From: Eubacterium minutum ATCC 700079
GTDB taxonomy: Bacteria; Bacillota; Clostridia; Peptostreptococcales; Anaerovoracaceae
Assembly (NCBI GenBank): GCA_003433295.1
Contig: CP016202.1
Coordinates: forward strand, 1,414,344 to 1,453,072
Length of the DNA stretch: 38,729 nucleotides
Direction of reading: 5' to 3'
The position numbers were made by a program, and so were the translations under genes. A model generated the notes under the pieces. It saw only the letters and a program-made list of their open reading frames with translations, had not been told where the DNA came from and made no database searches. This document shows positions 32,775 through 38,729 of this stretch, one piece after another; the stretch's first letter is position 1; each line of letters begins with the position of its first letter.

Positions 32775-32797
32775 AGCGACGGGAGTTTCTCGTCGCT
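32775..32797 (+). other. Hairpin between dnaK and dnaJ
   Basis: AGCGACG (32775-32781) pairs with CGTCGCT (32791-32797) around a 9-base loop. No U-run follows, so it is not an intrinsic terminator; it may pause transcription or protect mRNA ends at the dnaK/dnaJ junction. The rest of the 180-base gap shows nothing else. Confidence 0.55.
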
Positions 32798-32842
32798 TAA
32801 GCAGATTTATAGCATAGATATAACCGAAGTGCAGGTGAAGGA

Positions 32843-33994
32843 ATGGCAGATAAAAGGGATTATTACGAAGTATTGGGTTTGAAGAAAGGCGCGGGCGAAG
32901 CCGAGATCAAGAAAGCCTTTCGCAAGATGGCATTGAAATACCATCCGGACAAGAACCCCGGAGACAAGAAAGCCGAGGAAAAGTTTAAAGAGATAAACGA
33001 GGCATACGGGATTCTTTCAGACCCTGAGAAAAAGGAGAAATACGACAGATTCGGTCATGCCGGTGTGGATCCGAATGCAGGTTTCGGCGGAAGCGGGGGC
33101 TTCGGCGGAGGCGGCTTTGAGGATATTTTCAGTGCTTTCGGCGATATGTTCGGCGGAGGCGGCTTCGGCGGATTTGGAGGTTTCGGAGGCGCTGCGAGAA
33201 AGGGTCCTATGAAAGGCCGCGATCTGCAGAAGAGCCTGAGCATTACTTTCAAAGAAGCGGCTTTCGGGACGAAAAAGACGCTGAAAATCACAAAGTATGT
33301 AAGATGCGGAACGTGCGGCGGCGAGGGTAACGCTCCGGGAAGCGAGAAAAAGAGTTGCCCTAAATGCAGGGGAACCGGACAAGTCCACACTGTACAGAAC
33401 ACACCGTTCGGCAGATTCGAAAACGTCAGCACCTGCCCGGACTGCGGCGGAAGCGGGGAGATAATAGACAAACCATGTCCCGATTGTCACGGAACGGGGA
33501 AGGTCAGAAAGACGGTGGAGATAAGAGTCGATATACCCGCAGGTGTGGACAACGGAACGATCATACCTATTCACGGACAGGGAGAACCCGGGGAAAACGG
33601 AGGACCCGCCGGTGATTTTTACGTCGTGATTTCCGTAAAACCGCATGACCTTTTCAAACGTGACAGAGATGATCTGTTCATAGATATACCGATTAATTTC
33701 GCTCAGGCTGCGCTTGGAGATGAAATTGTGGTGCCTACTCTGGCGGAGAAAGTTTCTTACAAAGTTCCTGCGGGAACTCAGCCGGGGACCGTGTTCCGCC
33801 TGAAAGGGAAAGGAGTCAGGAACGTCAGAAGCGGCAGAATGGGGGATCTGTACGTAAAGGTGGTTCTGGAGGTTCCTACCAAGTTGAATTCCGAGCAGAA
33901 GAAGAAAATCAAGGAGATGGGTGAAACCGTGGATTCGGAATGCTATGTAAAGAAATCGGGTTTTGCCGCTAAGATTAAAGATTTGTTTTCGTAA
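32843..33994 (+). CDS. dnaJ: Chaperone DnaJ (Hsp40)
   Basis: DnaJ brings clients to DnaK and stimulates its ATPase. 383 aa. The J domain covers 1-70, with HPD at 34-36 in [12 protein letters not shown] Gly/Phe-rich stretch (about 74-118) follows. The four zinc-binding CxxCxGxG repeats are complete: [24 protein letters not shown] and CPDCHGTG. Two C-terminal substrate-binding domains ([39 protein letters not shown]) end the protein. It is therefore a full type I DnaJ. ATG follows GTGAAGGA. Last gene of the heat-shock operon; in many Firmicutes prmA follows, but here potA does, 39 bases on. Confidence 0.98.
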   Translation: MADKRDYYEVLGLKKGAGEAEIKKAFRKMALKYHPDKNPGDKKAEEKFKEINEAYGILSDPEKKEKYDRFGHAGVDPNAGFGGSGGFGGGGFEDIFSAFGDMFGGGGFGGFGGFGGAARKGPMKGRDLQKSLSITFKEAAFGTKKTLKITKYVRCGTCGGEGNAPGSEKKSCPKCRGTGQVHTVQNTPFGRFENVSTCPDCGGSGEIIDKPCPDCHGTGKVRKTVEIRVDIPAGVDNGTIIPIHGQGEPGENGGPAGDFYVVISVKPHDLFKRDRDDLFIDIPINFAQAALGDEIVVPTLAEKVSYKVPAGTQPGTVFRLKGKGVRNVRSGRMGDLYVKVVLEVPTKLNSEQKKKIKEMGETVDSECYVKKSGFAAKIKDLFS

Positions 33995-34033
33995 AGCTCG
34001 GATTCGAAACCTACAAATATTGGGAGAACTTAA

Positions 34034-35104
34034 ATGCAGTCATTGATCGAACTGAAAAATATTACAAAGTCGTTTGAAGACGATATGGTGCTTGAGAATT
34101 TCAATCTGACTGTGAACAGAAATGAATTCATAACGCTGCTCGGCCCGTCGGGCTGTGGAAAAACCACCACACTCAGAATAGTGGGTGGCTTTGAAACTCC
34201 CGATGCCGGGCAGGTATTTTTTGAGGGCAAAGACATAACCGCCCTTCCGCCCAATAAAAGACATATAAATACGGTTTTTCAGAAGTATGCTCTGTTTCCC
34301 CATATGAACGTGGGAAGCAATATAGCTTTCGGACTCAAGATAAAGGGTAAGAGCGACGAATACATCAGGGATAAGGTGCGTTATGCGCTTAGACTTGTCA
34401 ATCTGGAGGGCTACCAGAAAAGGCGGATCGACTCTCTTTCCGGGGGGCAGCAGCAGCGCATAGCGATTGCGAGGGCGATCGTAAACGAGCCGAAGGTGCT
34501 TCTTCTGGACGAACCGCTCGGAGCATTGGATCTGAAACTCAGGCAGTACATGGAATATGAACTGATAAGATTGAAAAACGAACTTGGAATAACCTTTATA
34601 TACGTTACCCACGACCAGGAGGAAGCTCTTACCATGAGCGATAAGGTCGTGGTGATGAACGGAGGGTATATTCAGCAGATGGGGACTCCGGAAGAGATAT
34701 ACAATGAGCCTGAGAACGCATTTGTCGCGGACTTCATCGGCGACAGCAACATAATAGACGGAATCATGGTTGAAGATTATCTTGTCAGGCTGTGCGGTGC
34801 CGGCTTCAGGTGTGTGGACGAGGGTTTCGGAAAGAATAAACCGGTGGACGTTGTAATCAGACCTGAGGATCTGATAATAGGGAAACCGGGCAGCGGAAAA
34901 CTGGACGGAGAAGTGACACACAACGTTTTCATCGGTGTGTATTACGAGATGGAAATCGTTGCGGGCGGATACGAGTGGCTTGTACAGAATACGAAAAGCT
35001 ATCCTGTCGGAACGCGCGTAAGTCTCGACGTTTTGCCTGAGAACATTCAGGTGATGCACAAACCTACGAGCAAGGAAGAGGAGGCGATAGAGATAGATGT
35101 CTAA
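34034..35104 (+). CDS. potA: Spermidine/putrescine ABC transporter ATP-binding protein
   Basis: PotA is the ATPase that powers polyamine import. 356 aa. Walker A GPSGCGKT (37-44), Q-loop Gln83 in [16 protein letters not shown] signature LSGGQQQR (135-142), Walker B VLLLDEP (155-161), and H-loop His193 in [11 protein letters not shown]. The C-terminal ~120 residues are a TOBE/OB regulatory domain ([31 protein letters not shown]), as in PotA and related CUT1 ATPases. The ATG at 34034 follows GGGAG. It overlaps potB by eight bases. Together with the PotB/PotC permeases and PotD this makes a complete importer. Confidence 0.96.
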   Translation: MQSLIELKNITKSFEDDMVLENFNLTVNRNEFITLLGPSGCGKTTTLRIVGGFETPDAGQVFFEGKDITALPPNKRHINTVFQKYALFPHMNVGSNIAFGLKIKGKSDEYIRDKVRYALRLVNLEGYQKRRIDSLSGGQQQRIAIARAIVNEPKVLLLDEPLGALDLKLRQYMEYELIRLKNELGITFIYVTHDQEEALTMSDKVVVMNGGYIQQMGTPEEIYNEPENAFVADFIGDSNIIDGIMVEDYLVRLCGAGFRCVDEGFGKNKPVDVVIRPEDLIIGKPGSGKLDGEVTHNVFIGVYYEMEIVAGGYEWLVQNTKSYPVGTRVSLDVLPENIQVMHKPTSKEEEAIEIDV

Positions 35105-35900
35105 AAAACTGTTCGCCACGCCATACATGGTCTGGATCCTGTGCGGGACACTGGTTCCGATAGCTATGATTTTTTATTATGCATTTACGGACAGGAGCGG
35201 TGCGTTTACGACCGATAACGTGCTTGCGATATTTGAACCGGTGCACAGGAAAGCCCTCGGTTTATCGTTGATTCTTTCTCTTTTGAGTACGGTTATTTGC
35301 CTGCTCATAGCTTTTCCGCTTGCGCTCATTCTGAAAGGAAGCGGACTCGGGAAAAAAGGGTTTATGATATTTATTTTCATATTGCCCATGTGGATGAACT
35401 TTCTCCTCAGAACGATGGCATGGCAGGTGATTCTCGAGAAGGGCGGGATACTGAGCAGTCTGCTCGGGTATCTCCATATGCCGCGGCCGAAGATGATCAA
35501 TACGCCCGGCGCGGTAGTTCTCGGGATGGTTTACGATTTTCTGCCGTTCATGGTATTGCCGATTTACAATTCTCTGATGAAGATAGACGACAATCTGGTC
35601 GAGGCGGCATACGATCTTGGAGCAGGTTCCGGGAGGGTCCTCGCGGATGTGATTCTGCCGCTCAGCCTGCCGGGTATCGTCAGCGGAGTCACAATGGTAT
35701 TTGTTCCGTCACTTACCACATTTGTCATTTCCAACGTACTTGGAGGAGGCAAGATATACCTTATAGGCAATATAATCGAGCAGGAGTTCACAACGGGCGC
35801 AAACTGGAATTTGGGTTCGGGTCTTTCACTGGTCATGATGTTGTTTATAGTGGCAAGCATGGCGATTCTCAACTCTATGGAAAGAAAGGGGACGGACTGA
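35097..35900 (+). CDS. potB: Spermidine/putrescine ABC transporter permease
   Basis: One of the two membrane subunits of the polyamine importer. 267 aa, six helices. It begins [20 protein letters not shown]. The EAA loop that docks on PotA is [20 protein letters not shown] followed by [20 protein letters not shown], the classical EAAxxxG...PxxxPGI pattern. [18 protein letters not shown] is typical of PotB. It starts inside the end of potA, so translation is coupled, and its stop overlaps a mini-ORF that leads to potC. Confidence 0.96.
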   Translation: MSKKLFATPYMVWILCGTLVPIAMIFYYAFTDRSGAFTTDNVLAIFEPVHRKALGLSLILSLLSTVICLLIAFPLALILKGSGLGKKGFMIFIFILPMWMNFLLRTMAWQVILEKGGILSSLLGYLHMPRPKMINTPGAVVLGMVYDFLPFMVLPIYNSLMKIDDNLVEAAYDLGAGSGRVLADVILPLSLPGIVSGVTMVFVPSLTTFVISNVLGGGKIYLIGNIIEQEFTTGANWNLGSGLSLVMMLFIVASMAILNSMERKGTD

Positions 35901-35971
35901 TGGAAATCACGAATAATGTACACGGTTGCGCGTTCACCGCTTACGGAGAAGGAAAGGGGGGAGAACGATGA
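35900..35971 (+). CDS. 23-codon mini-ORF linking potB and potC
   Basis: ATG at 35900 overlaps the potB stop (TGATG), and the TGA at 35969-35971 overlaps the potC ATG at 35968 (ATGA). The 23-aa product [20 protein letters not shown]... matches no family I know and lacks its own ribosome site. Its most likely role is to carry ribosomes from potB to potC, or it is a chance reading frame. The GGGGGGAG ribosome site of potC lies inside it. Confidence 0.4.
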   Translation: MEITNNVHGCAFTAYGEGKGGER

Positions 35972-36768
35972 AAGCGGCGAGATGGGTATATCTGATTATA
36001 GTCATGTTGTTTCTCTATCTCCCTATTCTGACCCTGATGGTATTTTCCTTTAACGACGGCAGATCGATGTTTGGCTGGACAGGTTTTTCTTTGAGGTGGT
36101 ACAGGGAAATGCTCGGTGACAGACAGATGATTTCGGCCATAATCAACACATTTGCCATAGCCGTGATTTCCTCGGTTCCGGCAACGCTCATAGGAACATC
36201 GGCGTGTTTGGGAATAAGCGCGATGAGGAAAAAGAGCGAGAACTTCATCATGGGGCTGAACAGCATAACGCTCCTCAATGCGGACATAGTCACGGGTATT
36301 TCTCTTATGCTGGCGTTCATCGTCACGGGATTTTATTTGAATATGGTAACCGTGATCCTTGCTCACATAACTTTCAGCATACCTTATGTGGTGCTGTCGG
36401 TGATGCCGAAGGTCAAGCAGCTCGGTAAAAGTAACTATGAAGCCGCGCTTGACCTCGGCGCGACTCCCGCGTATGCGTTCAGAAAAGTCGTACTTCCGGA
36501 ACTTAGACCCGGAATAATTTCCGGATTTCTGCTTGCGTTTACAATGTCGGTGGACGATTTTGTGATTACACATTTCACCAGAGGCGCGGGAATAAATACG
36601 ATATCCACGTTGATTTACGGGCAGGTTAAGGTCGGAATCAGACCGACACTTTTTGCGCTTTCGACCCTGATTTTCGTCACCGTACTGATCGTTCTGACTG
36701 CGGTGAATGTGGTTTCTGACAGACCGGTAGAAGAAGACGAATTTTTCTATGAGGTAACACAGAGTTAA
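35968..36768 (+). CDS. potC: Spermidine/putrescine ABC transporter permease
   Basis: The second membrane subunit. 266 aa, six helices. The start at ATG 35968 (GGGGGGAG just upstream) gives MKAARWVYLIIVMLFLYLPI, the normal PotC N-terminus, then FSFNDGRSMFGWTGFSLRWY. The EAA loop is NYEAALDLGATPAYAFRKVV followed by LPELRPGIISGFLLAFTMSVDD; the TMSVDDFVI stretch is a PotC hallmark. A 67-base gap had to be filled between potB's stop and this start; the mini-ORF lies there. 32 bases separate it from potD. Confidence 0.96.
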   Translation: MKAARWVYLIIVMLFLYLPILTLMVFSFNDGRSMFGWTGFSLRWYREMLGDRQMISAIINTFAIAVISSVPATLIGTSACLGISAMRKKSENFIMGLNSITLLNADIVTGISLMLAFIVTGFYLNMVTVILAHITFSIPYVVLSVMPKVKQLGKSNYEAALDLGATPAYAFRKVVLPELRPGIISGFLLAFTMSVDDFVITHFTRGAGINTISTLIYGQVKVGIRPTLFALSTLIFVTVLIVLTAVNVVSDRPVEEDEFFYEVTQS

Positions 36769-36800
36769 AACCGCGGATTACTGTGAGGAGAACAGCGAGC

Positions 36801-37904
36801 ATGAGAAATTTGTCAAATATCATAGTGAGAAAAACGACAGGCATAAAGTGTATGTTTACGATAGCGGCGTTAGTTGCAGTTTTGCTTCTCTGCGCCGCCA
36901 TGCTTTTCGGATGCAATCGAAAAGACGAGAAAGAAGTCAGGGTTTTCTGCTACGGAGATTACATGGATCCGGGCATACCGGCGGCATTTGAAAAGGAAAC
37001 CGGAATCAAGGTTGTGCTCGATACTTTCGATACCAATGAAGAACTCTATCCTGTCATAAAAAACAGAGCCGGAGTGTACGATGTTATCTGTCCGTCGGAC
37101 TATATGGCGGAACGCATGAAGAACGAAGGGCTTTTGGCGGAGGTAAACACGGAAAAACTCTCCAATTACAAAAATCTGTCCAAAAAGTATTTAAAGATTG
37201 CCGCTGAATCATTTGATAAGGGTAATGGATATGCGGTGCCGTACCAGTGGGGCGCCGCAGGCATTCTGTATAATAAAAAGCGTGTTGACGCGAAAGACGT
37301 CCGCTCATGGAATGCTCTGATGAACAGCAGGTACAGGGGCAAAATAATAATGCAGGACAGCATGCGCGATACCATGGGAATCATACTGAAGAGCATGGGT
37401 TTTTCACTTAACTCCGTCAAAAGGAGTGAGCTTGAGCAAGCCACTGAGCGTCTCATCGGGCAGAAAAAACTTGTATACAAATATGCAAACGATTCGGTGA
37501 GAGATTTGCTGATAGGAAATTCCGCGGATTTAGGGGTTGTCTGGAACGGAGAGGCGATCTACAGCAAGAAGCTGAATAAGGATCTGGATTTTTCGATTCC
37601 GAAAGAGGGTACTGAAATATTTATGGACAACTGGTGCATCCCGAAGAACGCTTTTCACAAATCCAATGCTCATAAGTTCATAGATTACATGTGCAGGGCA
37701 GATGTGGCATACAGGAATTTCAGATACCTGAATTACAGCACGCCGAATGAGGCGGCGACAAAGCTCATGCCCGGAAAATACAGAAACTCCAAGGATCTGT
37801 TTCTGCCCACGAAATTGCTCAAGACTTCGGAGGTCCTGAAAGATGTCGGTCCGGATGGTGATAAGTTGTACAGCGATTACTGGAAACGGTTTAAATCGGA
37901 GTAA
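36801..37904 (+). CDS. potD: Spermidine/putrescine-binding lipoprotein
   Basis: The extracellular polyamine-binding subunit, held to the membrane by a lipid anchor. 367 aa from ATG 36801. The signal peptide (residues 1-37) ends in the lipobox LFGC with lipidated Cys38. The mature part is a class II periplasmic-type binding fold: VRVFCYGDYMDPGIPAAFEK, VYDVICPSDYMAERM, YAVPYQWGAAGILYNKK and IMQDSMRDTMGIILKSMG, all typical of PotD/PotF. AVPYQWGAAG and FMDNWCIPKNA hold residues that line the ligand pocket in relatives. In-frame codons upstream, from GTG 36783, would add six residues; the ATG is preferred. It ends the pot operon. The 165 bases that follow lack a clear terminator. Confidence 0.95.
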   Translation: MRNLSNIIVRKTTGIKCMFTIAALVAVLLLCAAMLFGCNRKDEKEVRVFCYGDYMDPGIPAAFEKETGIKVVLDTFDTNEELYPVIKNRAGVYDVICPSDYMAERMKNEGLLAEVNTEKLSNYKNLSKKYLKIAAESFDKGNGYAVPYQWGAAGILYNKKRVDAKDVRSWNALMNSRYRGKIIMQDSMRDTMGIILKSMGFSLNSVKRSELEQATERLIGQKKLVYKYANDSVRDLLIGNSADLGVVWNGEAIYSKKLNKDLDFSIPKEGTEIFMDNWCIPKNAFHKSNAHKFIDYMCRADVAYRNFRYLNYSTPNEAATKLMPGKYRNSKDLFLPTKLLKTSEVLKDVGPDGDKLYSDYWKRFKSE

Positions 37905-38034
37905 CCCTTGTCCGTCGCGTTCCGCCATTGATTTATCAGAAAATAACGTGTAAACTTAGCGGGTAAGGTAATTGAACATGCGTTTTTTACAAAAAGCAGA
38001 CGAGGGATTTAACTTTTTGGAGAATTCCACGTCG

Positions 38035-38040
38035 TATAAT
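38035..38040 (+). promoter_or_regulatory. Probable -10 element for the methyltransferase gene
   Basis: A perfect TATAAT with no convincing -35 at 16-18 bases; TTAACT at 38009 is 20 bases away. A start near 38047 leaves about 59 bases to the ATG at 38106. Confidence 0.4.
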
Positions 38041-38105
38041 CTCTTTACCTCAGGTATTGCGATGAGGGTATGGATAAGATAAACACTGAAAAGGAGAAGA
38101 AGGAT

Positions 38106-38729
38106 ATGGGCGAAAGAGAAAAGTTAAATATGCAAGACGAGAAAAAAATCGTGGATGGGCAAATCGAGGTGGAGCCGCAGGGCGGCGGAGAGCTGAAGTT
38201 TGGGGATATTCAGGAGACGGCTCTCATAACTCTTGCGATCAGAGCATCCGAAACGGCACGCAAAAAGCCCAGAATAGTGGATGAGAAGGCGAAGGAAATC
38301 ATAGATGCACTCGGGGTGGATGTGAGCAAGTTCGATCCTTTCCTGTCTCACGAAGGCGTGGTAGCCCGCACCATAATGTACCGCAGGGAAATAGAAAGGT
38401 TGATAGCGGAGAATCCCGATGCAGTGGGGATCAACCTTGGATGCGGTTTTGACGATAAATTTTCCGCAGTGGACAACGGAAAAATCATTTGGTTTGACGT
38501 GGATCTTCCTGATCAGATAGCCGTGCGCAGAAAGGTTTTCAAGGACAGGGAAAGATGCAGGATGCTTGAGGGAGACGCTCTTGACGGGGCTTGGATGGAG
38601 AATATTCCGAAGGACAGGCTCCCAATAATAGTTATGGAAGGGGTTTTGCAGTATTTTTCCAAGGAGCAGGTGACGACCTGCCTTAACATGCTCTGCGATT
38701 CCTTTGAACACGGTTACCTGCTGGCGGAA
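38106..38729 (+). CDS. LCM-family class I SAM-dependent methyltransferase (3' end cut off)
   Basis: An open frame of 208 codons that runs off the right end. ATG 38106 has AAGGAG nine bases upstream; an in-frame ATG at 38070 would add twelve residues. The first ~65 residues read like the family's cap (LKFGDIQETALITLAIRASE and RARTIMYRR-type helix, here ARTIMYRREIE). The SAM site is GINLGCGFDDKFSAVDNGKI (motif I with GCG), followed by WFDVDLPDQIAVRRKVF and EGDALDGAWME. This is the PPM1/leucine carboxyl methyltransferase-like or O-methyltransferase group that also includes bacterial polyketide O-methyltransferases. Substrate unknown; the missing C-terminus might help. It has no operon link with potD. 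Confidence 0.85.
   Translation, partial: MGEREKLNMQDEKKIVDGQIEVEPQGGGELKFGDIQETALITLAIRASETARKKPRIVDEKAKEIIDALGVDVSKFDPFLSHEGVVARTIMYRREIERLIAENPDAVGINLGCGFDDKFSAVDNGKIIWFDVDLPDQIAVRRKVFKDRERCRMLEGDALDGAWMENIPKDRLPIIVMEGVLQYFSKEQVTTCLNMLCDSFEHGYLLAE

Noticed and set aside
32775-32797. Terminator between dnaK and dnaJ
   Set aside because: The stem is good but no T-run follows, and dnaJ normally stays in the same operon.

Overview
The window is one contiguous piece of a low-to-mid G+C Gram-positive chromosome, most likely an anaerobic Clostridia/Eubacteriales member. The evidence is the dnaE-pfkA pair, the lepA-hemW...hrcA-grpE-dnaK-dnaJ block with a perfect CIRCE operator, a class B sortase, an AgrA-like LytTR regulator, AGGAGG-type ribosome sites and sigma-A-type promoters. 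Naming a family or genus would be a guess. No rRNA, tRNA, IS element, phage or CRISPR array is visible. The left edge cuts a Fic-family gene and the right edge cuts a SAM-dependent methyltransferase gene.

Layout. 1-558: 3' part of a Fic/winged-helix protein. 614-5264: dnaE, broken by what looks like a 10-base deletion, then pfkA. 5423-6494: flavodoxin-like protein and a small secreted Ig-like (BIG2) protein. 6528-10959 (minus): operon of a phosphohexomutase, a BaiN/HI0933-type flavoprotein and the Y-family polymerase DinB. 11191-14791 (plus): class B sortase, stand-alone LytTR response regulator, a membrane-anchored surface protein, a 55-aa membrane protein and a secreted pilin-like protein. 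14939-16879 (minus): NCS2 purine permease and a purine-type phosphoribosyltransferase, behind a structured leader. 17065-18087 (minus): EamA exporter. 18399-22215 (plus): cobT-cobU-cobS-cobU-like-cobC, which completes the lower ligand (nucleotide loop) of cobalamin. 22189-24258 (minus): birA and an AEC-family transporter. 24551-33994 (plus): lepA, hemW, an EamA transporter, then hrcA-grpE-dnaK-dnaJ. 34034-37904 (plus): potABCD polyamine importer. 38106-end: LCM-type methyltransferase.

How the genes work together. The heat-shock block is self-regulating: HrcA binds the CIRCE site in front of its own gene, and GrpE/DnaK/DnaJ are the chaperone it controls. The cob genes make alpha-ribazole phosphate, activate cobinamide, join the two and dephosphorylate the product. 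The permease and phosphoribosyltransferase form a purine salvage pair. The sortase locus is the least ordinary stretch: sortase, regulator and surface proteins lie together, yet none of the surface proteins has a recognisable sorting signal.

A theme across the window is short in-frame tandem repeats (12-, 30-, 33- and 42-bp units) inserted in otherwise conserved genes (Fic, BaiN-like, HemW, GrpE), plus short direct repeats in several intergenic regions. All functions are inferred from motifs and gene context read by eye; no database search was run.
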